A DNA stretch of 64,000 bases from Antedon mediterranea (Eukaryota > Echinodermata > Crinoidea > Comatulida > Antedonidae). Position 1 is the first letter of the stretch, and each line of letters opens with the position of its first letter. Below, piece after piece: positions 46,751-58,301 of this stretch. The stretch is from positions 9,551,001-9,615,000 of the forward strand of contig NC_092674.1 in NCBI RefSeq assembly GCF_964355755.1, given 5' to 3'. Below the pieces are notes generated by a model. That model was not told the DNA's origin and made no database searches. It saw only the letters and a program-made list of their open reading frames with translations. The position numbers and the translations under genes were made by a program.

Positions 46751-47618
46751 TACGGTGGCTGATTTCCGCCAAAGAAATTTTTTTTTATATAATAATACGG
46801 CGTTATAACGCCCTAATTAGGGCGTTATAACGCCGTATTAGGGCGTTATAACGCCGTATTAGGGCGTTATAACGCCCTAATTATACAATCTGTTCACACG
46901 TACATGCACATGCGTAGTACATCAACAAACCCAGAGCCATAAAGAGTTGCGACTTTGAATGGATTGAATCAATTTGTTTAAAGGTTTTTGTTAAAACAAT
47001 AATAACATTATTTTTTGATGATTTAAAAAAAAAAGCTTTAATCCATTTAATTTAACGGCTCTGGCTGTGCGCTCTATACACGCTCTACGCGTTTATTTTG
47101 TACAGCGATTCTCTATAGTAATGCATTGTTTTTACAGTTTGTTGTTTAAAATCATCTTCGCAGTAACTTTAAGATTGCGTTATCTTAACAAAACCTTTAA
47201 ACAACTTGATTGTTTTGATATTTTTAAATATCAAAACAACCAAGTTGTTTAAAGTTGTGAAGGTTATACATTTTTTAAGCACATGACTCGACTCCATACA
47301 CAACATAGGCATAGTTGGACACAAAGATGGCCAGTAATGTACCAAGTGACTTTCTAAAATCTGTGAATGCGCCGAGAGGTACTACGCGCATGTACGTGTG
47401 AACAGATTGTATATTTAGGGCGTTATAACGCCCTAAATTAGGGCGTTATAACGCCCTATTACGGCGTTAGAACGCCCTAATTACGGCGTTATAACGCCCT
47501 AATTACGGCGTTATAACGCCCTGTTACGGCGTTATAACGCCTTAATACGGCGTTATAACGCCCTAACGCCGTATTATTATAAAATAATTTTTTTCTTTGG
47601 CGGAAATCAGCCACCGTA
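46751..47618. mobile_element. Fold-back element with GGCGTTATAACGCC palindrome arrays
   Basis: Inverted ends TACGGTGGCTGATTTCCGCC and GGCGGAAATCAGCCACCGTA (continuing AAAGAAA/TTTCTTT), flanked by a 6-bp direct repeat AGATTC (46745-46750 and 47619-47624). Inside each end is an array of the self-complementary 14-mer GGCGTTATAACGCC joined by CTAATTA, GTATTA or similar spacers. Further inverted pairs follow (CAATCTGTTCACACGTACAT near 46887 against ATGTACGTGTGAACAGATTG near 47390). A central palindrome ATATTTTTAAATAT lies near 47220. Almost the whole 868 bp can fold back. It has no coding capacity and its superfamily is unknown. Confidence 0.85.
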
Positions 47619-47729
47619 AGATTCATACTCCACTTTTAGCTCGATCAGAGAAATTTAAACATTTTGACATTTGACCTTGACGACCCAACGAACGCAAACC
47701 CTTTCTCTTTGATATTAAGCTGTGTTACA

Positions 47730-47945
47730 ACCGCTAATGTAGAAAACGCCAGCTAATGTCGAAACAACCGTTATGTAGAACAACCCACCGCTTTTGTAGT
47801 AAAACCTCCAGCTTATGTAGAAACACCAACAGCTTATGTAGTAAATACAAATCAACACCAGCTAATGTAGAAACAGTCAACAGCTTATGTAGTAACGAAA
47901 AATGCCTCCCAGCTTATGTAGTTACTATCGCCAGCTAATGTAGAA
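47730..47945. repeat. Minisatellite based on CAGCTTATGTAGAAAC
   Basis: About nine units of variable length (20-30 bp) built on CAGCTWATGTAGWAA. The open frame at 47756-47938 is a by-product. Two copies of GCAACCNACTTTCTAAAACGA follow near 48030-48082. Confidence 0.8.
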
Positions 47946-48819
47946 AATGTTATATATTTTACAAAAATGTCTCATTCATGTGCAAATGCATCGATCTTTA
48001 CTTAGCTATCAGTCTTTCCACCTCTCATAAGCAACCGACTTTCTAAAACGACCACACATCGTAAGCAACCAACTTTCTAAAACGATACTATTAGTGTAAA
48101 CCATACAATGCATTTAATGCAGGTAGTTAAAATAAATAATATCAGTTTATGAGTTAACAATTTGTTTGTAATGTTATTTAATATTAATATACAATTGATA
48201 TTGTAAACAAAAAAATGAATGTTAGATTAAATAATATTGTATATTAATGTTTACTAACTATACAGAAAACAATTCAAACATATGGTTTAACAAAAAATGT
48301 TAGGCCTAAGCCAAATTTAAATGAATGTAATTTAACAAAAATATTGTTCAGTATTATACTAGATTAAAACTATAAATTATATTAAAAAGAAAAAGAGGAA
48401 AAAAAAACCAGAAAATAACAAAAAAAAAGGTTAGAAAATGTTATGTTATATAGTCATTATTATTATAGTGGGTGGTGGTGACCCATAAACGAAAAAAAAA
48501 GAAGAAAGGTATCGTCTATAAAGTTATGGTAAAATACCGATAATTACCAATACAATCAACAAATGTTCTGTAATAGACCGTTTAGTTAGAAAGACTACAT
48601 TAAGAATGAATATTATTTTTGTACCATCCATTTGCCAGGAAACACATAGCTTTACACTTATTTAATTCCAGGTCTACCGTATTTAATGTAATGTAAACAT
48701 TAAGTAGGCCATACTTATAATGTACAGGACAACAAGTCTTTTTTAAATATAGAAATGTTTTTCCCCACACCAAAATAATTTAGGCCTAACTGCTTTCTCT
48801 TTTCAACGCAGAATTGGAA
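47946..48819. other. Upstream of arylsulfatase copy 1
   Basis: AT-rich, no coding signal. A pyrimidine-rich stretch ending CAACGCAG at 48811 could be the acceptor of an intron in the 5' UTR. No promoter element can be assigned. Confidence 0.4.
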
Positions 48820-51654
48820 ATGGGGTTCGAGTTGTTTAAATCGGGAAGATCTTTGAACGTCACAAATTTGATTAAACTCGTCATTTTTCTGTTGGTGATT
48901 AAAGTTGATCTTTATCTTTGCAAGTCTCCAAACATTGTTATCTTCTTGGCCGATGACGTCGGTTATGGTGATTTACAGTCATTTGGAAATCCACTGGCAT
49001 CTACACCTAATATTGATGCCCTTGTCAGAGAAGGAAAAAGGTTTACTCAGTTTTACAGTGCATCTCCCGTATGCAGTCCAGCAAGGCAAGTTGTTAAAGT
49101 GGGTCTGTTTGCAATAGTAAACCTAGTCAATACCTTTGTTTGAGAAGCTTAGAATTCTGTCTAGTCTTAAACTAGCAAACACTTACGTAACAACAAACTC
49201 CGAGTTTGCTCGGGGTTTGTTGGTAGACAAACTAAACTTGGTAGCATAGGGAACAAGTTATCCGAAACCAGTCTTTCTGAGGACAGTGTAATTATGTCAA
49301 ATATTTGTTGTGCATTTTTGGAGTTTCTACCACAAATTTGTGTAGAAGTAGAACCTGCTGTACCAATTAAATAATAGTAACACGATTATATTCTATTCAA
49401 CTTCACCTAAAGGTTCATTATGTTGAGTGCAGTTCGAGATTGAATCTTTGGTGTATTGTTTTTTTTCCCTTCTCTCCCTTCTTTTTTCCTGTTTATTTCT
49501 ATTTTTCCTTTAATTTTGTTCTATCTTATTCTTTTCTCTTTTGTATATTGTGTTTTTCAGTTTCCTTTTGTTTTCTGTTAATTATTCTCTGTTATTTCTG
49601 CGTTTTCTTCTTCCCTGTTAAAGTTTGCAAAGAAAAGCTGGGGATACTCTTATTTCTTGATATGCTATACATCAGAATCTGAATAATTAGAAAGTAAAAT
49701 AATAAATAAAATATTTTAACAGGGCTGCACTTCTAACTGGCCGCTATCCGGTACGTACAGGTGTATGGAATGATATAGACCCCGCTGTGTTTGTCCAAGA
49801 GAGCATCTATGGCCTACGCCATGAAGAAATAACAATTCCAGAAATGCTTGCCAGTAATGGTTACAAATCAGGTCTTGTTGGGAAGTGGCATCTTGGTGTT
49901 GGTAAAAAGAAAGAATTTCTGCCCTTAAATCATGGCTTCGATTTCTTTTTTGGGCTTCCCAATACACTTAGTGATTGCCCAAACTTTAAATGTTACTACC
50001 CGGATGATGAATGTGAAGGAGTTAATTATTCTCCTGATAAGGCACCCTGTACACTAGTCTTTAACAATGACATTATAGAACAACCAATAGACTTGGTAAC
50101 GTTGGCAGAAAGACAGATAAGAGCTGCTAAAAGCTTCATCCAGACCAATGCTTGTGACGGGACACCATTCTTTCTTCTTTACTCTTCATTGCATACCCAC
50201 ACACCACAGTTTGCTGGACGTCGCTATAGGAACACGACGCTTGGAGGACCGTATACGGACTCCCTGGCAGAACTCGATGGTGAGGTTGGAGACATTATTC
50301 AAGAACTTCGAGACAGTGGGGTTCTCGAAAACACACTAGTTATTTTTACTTCAGACAACGGGTAAATATTTTCATTATATGTGATAATAATTCATATAGT
50401 ACGCATTAACTAAATAGATGTACGCACGCAGCAATCACATTTAACATGTAGTAGTAATACTCAGAACGTCGAATGTACATAATTTAATAATCCAATCAGA
50501 TAGTAGAATGCACTCACTCGTGTTGATAATGAAATCTTCGCACTCATTTTATTATTTCATTAGGCCCGACCGTCGTGCAGGTACTTTTGGAGGGTTTAAT
50601 GGAATTTTTCGATGCGGGAAATCAACAACATTTGAAGGGGGTATCCGTGTTCCAACCGTTATATACTGGCAAGGACGCATCAGCCCTGGGATATCAACCG
50701 AGTTGCTTAGCCATCTTGATATATGGCCAACAATTAGAAGAATAACTGGGTCGTCAACAGATGATATTGTATTAGATGGGGTGGACTTCTCAGATGTGTT
50801 ATTTCGGGATGGAGAGGTAATTTATATTGTTTTACATTTTAAATACCAGTTCTGTACTCGTAGCATAGTCAGGTCGTGTTGGCCGACAACTGCGTACTTT
50901 TAGTTATAAACCTAATAAACATTAATAGATATGAAATTTGTGTATGGTTTAATTGCGAGATTGGATTTGTGTAGCCAATAAAGGAATTCTTTAAAAATTA
51001 TTGCAGATGCTTGTCCTGAATTATGTAAAATCACCAATAAAATTATTTCTTTGATGATTAGTTTGGAGAATAATGTGTGAAATGATAATTATTATTACTC
51101 ACAAATACTCACATCGTTTGGCATTTCAATACTTTTCTAAATGTGTGTCTTTGCAGAGCCCGGTACAATCTCTGTTGATATTTGACATAACACCGTCTCC
51201 AGTCGAAGGACCATTTGCGCTTCGGACATCGCAATATAAAGCACATTATTTCACAGAATGCACTGACCGATGTGAAGCTGAAGCCATTGATTATATGTGC
51301 AGTACAAATGCAACCTTCCAATCGTATGAACCTCCGATTATATACGATATATTGCTAGATCCAGAAGAAAGAGATGACATCAGTAATACTAGTTATAGCT
51401 TGGTTGATGAACTGGCAGAACTATTAACGATGGAAACGGCAAAGATAAGCTTTTCCCTAAGTGCACTGAAAGATTTAGATTGGAAATCTCAGTTATGCTG
51501 TAACACCGGGTGCACTCCGTACCCACAATGTTGTAATTGTCCATCTAATTATACAAATACTATTCTACCATTATACGACGATTGTAAACTACAACCTGTA
51601 AATAATCGTCATTTTTATCGTAAAGAGAACTGTAAAGATTCTGAAAAAAGTTAA
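48820..51654 (+). CDS. Arylsulfatase A-like sulfatase, copy 1 (4 exons)
   Basis: Exons join(48820-49085, 49723-50361, 50564-50816, 51157-51654) give 551 residues. Residues about 17-34 are a hydrophobic signal peptide or anchor. Then come the sulfatase metal site ADDVGYGD (D45, D46), the C-x-P-x-R formylglycine motif CSPAR (C85-R89) continuing AALLTGRYP across intron 1, KWHLGVG (143-149), HTHTPQF, and SDNG (D300, N301) at the end of exon 2. Exon 3 has RCGK..TFEGG, with the active-site lysine. The C-terminus is Cys-rich (CCNTGC, CCNC). Order and motifs match the arylsulfatase A group, which hydrolyses sulfate esters in the lysosome or outside the cell. Substrate is unknown. Intron 1 has a GC donor (AG|GCAAGT). 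It heads a tandem array with two further copies. Confidence 0.92.
49086..49722. other. Intron 1 of arylsulfatase copy 1
   Basis: A GC-AG intron with a strongly pyrimidine-rich stretch at about 49455-49620 that opens a meaningless frame. It lacks the 20-bp minisatellite found in intron 1 of copy 3. Confidence 0.7.
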
Positions 51655-52555
51655 AAAGAAAAGAAATAATGTATTATAACAATTGCAATTAATTATAGTG
51701 CAATGTATATTCGCCGGTCATAGTGATGACTTATTTTTAACTAGGTTTGGACTTGATCTTCAACGAGTTAACCATGACGTAATCAAATTCGTGTTCATTA
51801 CCGGACACGAAACGATAGGCAACATAATTTTGTTACCCTGACCTTACGTTAATACAGTTTATCATATAACATTATAGAGTGACATCTTATCAAAGGTTTG
51901 TGAGGGTAGTTAGAATAGTACAGGCCTGGTATTAGGAGTTATACTCATTGTGACTACAGACGAGAGAAGAAACTACGTTTAAAAACTGAGCTAAACTACA
52001 AATTGGTAATATACAATTCTTTAACTTTAATTAATGTTTAAAATAGAAGCAAAAAGAATAATATAAAACACAAATGAGGCATTGACATGGATCTCAGTAA
52101 CACGTGTTAAATACTGACTGAAATCGTTTATAGAGTTTTTTTTTCAATATTCAGTAGCCTAATTGTTTTGTACAAACAAAATTACAATTTACAGAAGTCA
52201 GTGATTCTTAACTTATGTCGAGTTTTGTCAGTTAATAAAATTGATGCATATAGATTATATAGAGTGACGAATATTTTTTATTTGTGGATAGTAAGGAGTG
52301 TTTGTTTATACTCATTGCACAGTACAGGTACGAGAGAAGAAACTACGTTTGGCAACAAAAGTGATTGGGTAATATAATATCTTTTACTTGTTAAAAGAAT
52401 AAAATACAAAAGAGACATATACCTAAATCGCAGTAAAACTTTTAAGATAATACACTTATTAATTAATATTTATTTATTTTTAAATATAATCTGTCATAAT
52501 GATTTTGTTATTTTATGCACATGTTTTATTTATATTTACAATGTAAAGAAGTCAT
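51655..52555. other. Intergenic, duplicated as 54258-55250
   Basis: Sequence downstream of copy 1 (GTGCAATGTATATT, CAAATTCGTG, GAGAAGAAACTACGTTTAAA, then ACTACGTTTGGCAACAAAAG) recurs in the same order downstream of copy 2. It marks the tandem duplication unit of about 2.6 kb. No coding signal. Confidence 0.75.
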
Positions 52556-52556
52556 A

Positions 52557-52640
52557 CTGAACTAAGTCCAAGTCACACTTAACTCGTCCAATTGACACTT
52601 AACTCATCCAATTGACACTTAACTCATCCAAGTTACAAGT
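52557..52640. repeat. 20-bp minisatellite remnant before copy 2 exon 2
   Basis: Four or so units of the CACTTAACTCGTCCAATTGA type, the same family as the array in intron 1 of copy 3. It is the surviving part of intron 1 of the pseudogene. Confidence 0.8.
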
Positions 52641-52713
52641 TCTGATCTGCTTATGATTTTTCCTTGGCTTTTTATGTTATATACATACGTATATTTGTTA
52701 TATATTAAAACAG

Positions 52714-54257
52714 GGCTTCATTTTTGACTGGCCGATATCCTGTACATATAGGTATATGGAATGATATAGATCCGGTCCTGATTTTTCAAGACAACATCTA
52801 TGGCCTACACCATGAAGAAATAACAATTCCAGAAATGCTTGCCAACAAAGGTTACAAATCAGGTCTTGTTGGGAAGTGGCATCTTGGTGTTGGTAAAAAC
52901 AAAGAATTTTTACCCTTAACTCATGGCTTTGATTTTTTTTGGTGCTCCCAATACACTTGGTGATTGTCCAAATTTTAAATAATATTACCCCGATGATGAT
53001 TGTGAAGGAGTTGAATATTCTCCTGATACCTCACCCTGTACACTAGTCTTTAACAGTGACATTATAGAACAACCAATAGACTTGATAACCGTGGCAGAAA
53101 GACAGATAAGAGCTGCTAAAAGCTTCATCCAGACCAATGCTTGTGATGGGACACCATTCTTTCTTCTTTACTCTTCATTGCATACCCACGCACCACAGCT
53201 TGCTGGACGTCGCTATATAGGAACACGACGCTTGGAGGACCGTACACGGACTCACTGGCAGAACTCGATGGTGAGGTTGGAGATATTATGCAAGAACTTC
53301 GAGAAAGTGGGGTTCTCGAAAACACACTTGTGATTTTTACTTCAGACAATGGGTAAATATTTTCATTATATGTGATAATAATTCATATTACGCAATAACT
53401 ATATAGATGCACGCACGCAGCAATCACATTTTAACGTGCAGTAGTAATATTCAGACCGTCAAATGTACATAATTCAATCATCCAATCAGATAGTAGAATA
53501 CACCCACTCGTATTGATAATGAAATCTTCGCACTCATTTATTATTTCATTAGGCCAGACCGTCGTGCAGGTACTTTTGGAGGGTTCAATGGAATATTTCG
53601 ATGCGGGAAATCAACAACATTTGAAGGGGGTATCCGTGTTCCAACCGTTATATACTGGCAAGGACGCATCAGCTCTGGGATATCAACCGAGTTGCTTAGC
53701 CATCTTGATATATGGCCAACAATTAGAAGAATAACTGAATCGTCAACAGATGATATTGTATTAGATGGGGTGGACTTCTCCGATGTGTCATTTCGGGATG
53801 GAGAGGTAATTTATATTGTTTTTACATGTTAAATACCAGTTTGTACTCGTAGCAAAGATAGGTCGTGTTGGGTGAAAACTGCGTACTCTGGTTTTTAATA
53901 TTCAAAGTTTTTTTTTATTTTACCCTAAATTGTTCTATCGTTTCACCTGGATGACATAGTAATTCAGTTATATGTTAGTTATAATCTAATAAACATTATT
54001 AGATATGACATTTGTGTATGGTTTAATTGCGAGATTGGATGTGTGTAGCCAATGAGAGAATTCTTTTAAAATGATTGCAGATACTTGTCTTGAATTATGT
54101 AATATTATCACCATTAAAATGGCTTCTTTGATGATTAGTTTGGAGAATAATGTGTGAAATGATAATTATTATTACTCACAAATACTCACATCGTTTGGTA
54201 TTTTAATACATTTCTAAATGTGTGTTTTTGCAGAGCCCGTTACAAAAAAAAAGCTGA
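52714..54257 (+). pseudogene. Arylsulfatase A-like pseudogene, copy 2
   Basis: Remnant exons: 52714-53352 (exon 2), 53553-53805 (exon 3) and 54234-54257 (start of exon 4). Exon 1, with the metal site and formylglycine cysteine, is absent. Exon 2 has lost two T in the GGCTTTGAT(T)n tract near 52930, has TAA where neighbours have TGT (Cys) at 52979-52981, and gains two bases in CGCTATATAGG near 53216. Exon 4 keeps only its first codons, then jumps to 3' UTR-like sequence after a deletion of roughly 0.45 kb. Splice sites around exons 2-3 remain consensus. It cannot make an active sulfatase. Intron 1 remnant and most of exon 2 resemble copy 3, whereas exon 3, introns 2-3 and the 3' flank resemble copy 1. 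Confidence 0.93.
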
Positions 54258-55307
54258 AAAAAGATTCAAAGAAAACAGAAATAATGTATTATAGCAATTG
54301 CAATTAATTATAGTGCAATGTATATTTGTTTGTCATAAAGTGGTAGCTTATTTTTAACTAGGCATGAACTTGACGTTATACACAACTCCTCTTTTATTCA
54401 AAACTTTAACCATGACGTAATCAAATTCGTGATGTACTTTACTTTATTCATGATTGACCGGTACACGAAACGATAGGCAACATAATTATATTACCTTGAT
54501 ATAATTATTAATAGAGTTTATCATATAAAATTATATTGACATCTTACAATTCGTTTTTTAGGGTAGTTAGAATAGTACAGGTCTGGTATAGGAGTTATAA
54601 TCATTGTGACTACAGAGGAGAGAAGAAACTACGTTTAAAAACTGTGCTAAACTACAAATTGGTAATATACAATTCTTTTTAACTTTAATTAATGTTTAAA
54701 ATAGATGCAAAGAGAATAATATAAAACACAAATGAGGCATTGACATGGATCTCAGTAACACGTGTTAAATACTGAATGAAATCGTTTATAGAGTTTTTTT
54801 TCAATATTCAGTAGCCTAATTGTTTTGTAAAAACATAATTACAATTTACAGAAGTCAGTGATTCCCAATTTATGTCGAGTCATAAGTTAATAAAATTAAT
54901 GCATATAGATTATATAGAGTAACGACTACATTTTATTTGTGGATAGTAAGGAGAGTTAGTTTAATACTCATTGTGATTACAGGAGGTACGAGAGAAGAAA
55001 CTACGTTTGGCAACAAAAGTGATTGGGTAATATACTATCTTTTACTTGTTAAAAGAATAAAATAGAAATGAGATATATACCTAAATCTCAGTAACACTTT
55101 TGACATAATACACTTAATGATTAATATTTATTTATTTGTTAATGTAATCTATCATAATAAATTGTTCATACATTCTTTTGACCAATTATAGTTTCATGTA
55201 ATACTGTTTTATTGCATGTTATATTTATATTTAAAATGTAGAGAAGTCGATGGTCTATAGTTTACAAGGTCTGAGCAAAGAGCCTCTACCTAATCGTATT
55301 CAATGAA
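54258..55307. other. Intergenic between copies 2 and 3
   Basis: The first part is the paralogue of 51655-52550. The final 60 bases before the ATG at 55308 are unique to copy 3 and correspond to the piece deleted with exon 1 in copy 2. Confidence 0.7.
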
Positions 55308-58118
55308 ATGTTTTCTTTTTTTTCGATGAAGGAAATAATGAGGTTTGAGTGCTGTAAATTGGGACATGTCAGCGGTTTGATTAAACTTATTATTTGTCTG
55401 TTGGTGGTTGAAGTTGATCTTCTTCATTGCAATACCAACAAATCTCCAAATATCGTAATCTTTTTGGCCGATGACGTCGGTTATGGTGATTTACAGTCAT
55501 TTGGAAATCCACTGGCATCTACACCTAATATTGATGCTCTTTTTAAAGAAGGAAAAAAGTTTACTCAGTTTTACAGTGCTTCACCACTCTGCAGTCCAGC
55601 AAGGTACATAATCTAATTTATTTATGTTATTTTGTTTCAGATGATCTATCTATAGGCCTACCTAATATTTAACAGCTATAGCTATCGGTCAACTGAGTAC
55701 ATATGTTTGTACGAAACTTAACTAGTCCAAGTGACACTTAACTTGTTTAGGTGACACTTAACTTGTTTAGGTGACACTTAACTAGTCCAAGTCACACTTA
55801 ACTGGTCCAAGTCACACTTAACTTGTCAATGTCACACTTAACTAGTCCAAGTCACACTTAACTAAGTCCAAGTCACAGTTACCTAAGTCCAAGTCACAGT
55901 TAACTAAGTCCAAGTCACACTGAACTAAGTATTTACTGTAACTCATCCAAACATAACTCGTCTAATTGACACTTAACCAGTCCAAGTGACACTTAACTCG
56001 TCCAAGTGACACATAACTAGTCCACGTCACACTTAACTAAGTCCAAGTCACACTTAACCAGTCCAAGTGACACTTAACTCGTCCAAGTGACACATAACTA
56101 TTCCATGTCACACTTGACTAAGTCCAAGTCACACTTACTGTAACTCGTCCATACTCCAAGTGACACTAAACTAAGTCCAAGTCACACTTAACTTGTCAAA
56201 TTGACACTTAACTCATACAATTGACACTTAACTTAACTGGTGATTATATATATTAAAACAGGGCTTCACTTCTGACTGGCCGATATCCTGTACGTACAGG
56301 TATTTGGAATGATATAGATCCGGTTCTGATTTTTCAAGACAACATCGGTGGCCTACGCCATGAAGAAATAACAATTCCAGAAATGCTTGTCAACAAAGGT
56401 TACAAATCAGGTCTTGTTGGGAAGTGGCATCTTGGTGTTGGTAAAAACAGAGAATTTTTACCCTTAACTCATGGCTTCGATTTTTTTTTTGGTGCTCCCA
56501 ATACACTTGGTCATTGTCCAAACTTTAAATGTTATTACCCCGATGATGATTGTGAAGGAGTTGAATATTCTCCTGATACCTCACCCTGTACACTAGTCTT
56601 TAACAGTGACATTATAGAACAACCAATAGACTTGATAACCGTGGCAGAAAGACAGATAAGAGCTGCTAAAAGCTTCATCCAGACCAATGCTTGTGATGGG
56701 ATACCATTCTTTCTTCTTTACTCTTCATTGCATACCCACGCACCACAGTTTGCTGGACGTCGCTATAGGAACACGACGCTTGGAGGACCGTATACGGACT
56801 CACTGGCAGAACTCGATGGTGAGGTTGGAGACATTATGCAAGAACTTCGAGAAAGTGGGGTTCTCGATAACACATTAGTGATTTTTACTTCAGACAACGG
56901 GTAAATATAATTTTTGTTGTACAGAAATTGAATAAATCGATGCAAATCAGATGAACCGAACTTTACAATTTTTTTATTGTATAAACATTTTATTAGGCCC
57001 GACCGTCGTGAGGGTACTTTGGGAGGATTTAACGGAATATTTCGATGCGGGAAATTTACAACTTTTGAAGGTGGTATCCGTGTACCAACCGTCATATACT
57101 GGCAAGGACGCATCAGCCCTGGGGTATCAACCGAGTTGCTTAGCCATCTTGATATATGGCCAACAATTAGAAGGATAACTGGGTCATCAACAGATGATAT
57201 TATATTAGATGGATTTGACTTCTCAGATGTGTTATTTCGGGATAAAGAGGTATTTAGTAGTTTTCTCGGATGTAGGGAAATTATTAGCTGACATTGGGAG
57301 TCGGAAATTGAATCCGGGTCTCCTCTATTATATGTATGTATAACATCAGCCATGTTATGACCCTGGTTTTAAACATCTCCACACAATTGATTTCATCCAT
57401 CAATGCTTCTGTGTTGGCCAATCATTATTTGGCATAATTAGAACAGAATGCACATCGTCTTAATCGACGCATATAAGTGCGCGATTTGTCTTCGAGAATT
57501 GCGTCGTTACATTTTGAGATTGAATGTTTTGCCTTCAAATTGTCCAAAACGGTATATTATACAATGAAAATAAAGGATTCCGTTCACACGTCGGGTTTTT
57601 TTACTTTATCAATATATTTCTGTAGACCTATTGTTTTTTTTTCTTTGCAGAGTCGAAGACAATCTATCTTAATTTATGACTTATCACCGTCTCCAGTCGA
57701 AGGACCATTTGCTATTCGAACAACTAAACATAAAGCACATTATTACACAGAAATTACTATGTACTGTGAAGCTGATGGTATTGACATAATGTGTAGGTGT
57801 AATCCGAATTCAACCATGCAATCGTATGACCCTCCGATTATATACGATATATTGCTAGATCCAGAAGAAAGATATGACATTAGTAATACTAGTTATAGCT
57901 TAGTTGATGAACTGGCAGAACTATTAGCGATAGAAACGGCAAAGATAAGCTTTTCTCCAAGTTCAATGAAAGATACAGATTGGAAATCTCAGTTATGCTG
58001 TAACCCCGGGTGCACTCCGTACCCACAATGTTGCAATTGTCCATCTAATTATACAAATACCCTTATAACATTATATGACGATTGCAATGTATTAACTAAA
58101 CAAATTCGTAATTTCTGA
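55308..58118 (+). CDS. Arylsulfatase A-like sulfatase, copy 3 (4 exons)
   Basis: Exons join(55308-55603, 56262-56900, 56997-57249, 57651-58118) give 551 residues, the same length as copy 1, and exons 2 and 3 have identical sizes in all three copies. It has a hydrophobic N-terminal segment (about 24-38), metal site ADDVGYGD (D55, D56), formylglycine motif CSPAR (C95-R99), KWHLGVG, HTHAPQF, SDNG at the end of exon 2, RCGKFTTFEGG in exon 3, and the Cys-rich tail (CCNPGC, CCNC). Intron 1 has a normal GT donor. Start is the first ATG in frame; MKEIM (55326) or MRFEC (55338) could serve instead and would give a more usual signal peptide. The role is as proposed for copy 1, and catalytic residues are intact, so it should be active if made. 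Confidence 0.92.
55715..56240. repeat. 20-bp minisatellite in intron 1 of copy 3
   Basis: About 25 units of the GTCCAAGTCACACTTAACTA type (20-22 bp). It fills most of intron 1 and ends some 20 bp before the acceptor at 56261. The same family lies before exon 2 of the pseudogene. Confidence 0.9.
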
Positions 58119-58267
58119 ATTAAAAAAGCGAAACTGCAAATAATAATAAGAATTTGATAAACAGAAATAATAGTGATTGCAATGAACTATAATATGAATA
58201 TATATACTATGATCTTGAAGTATTAAAGCATTAAATTCAACTAGATTTTAATCTCATTACCGGTCAG

Positions 58268-58301
58268 ACTAACTCGTCATGGTGCACCGTGACGAGTTAG
58301 T
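58268..58301. repeat. 34-bp palindrome related to the Helitron 3' hairpin
   Basis: Arms ACTAACTCGTCA and TGACGAGTTAGT around a self-complementary centre (GGTGCACC), one mismatched pair. On the minus strand it reads GGATCAACTAACTCGTCA, like the GGATAACTAACTCGTCA that precedes the Helitron-like hairpin. It lies just upstream of the LINE. Confidence 0.75.

Noticed and set aside
47410-47580. Regulatory operator array
   Set aside because: The GGCGTTATAACGCC palindromes lie inside a flanked fold-back element at both ends, so they are better explained as transposon termini.
48814-48819. Start of arylsulfatase copy 1 at the TTG
   Set aside because: A eukaryotic gene is more likely to start at the ATG at 48820, two codons on.
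49440-49682. 80-residue Phe-rich membrane protein frame
   Set aside because: Lies in the pyrimidine-rich intron 1 of arylsulfatase copy 1; composition explains the open frame.
56763-57353. 196-residue minus-strand frame
   Set aside because: It is the antisense shadow of arylsulfatase copy 3 exons 2-3 and crosses the intron.
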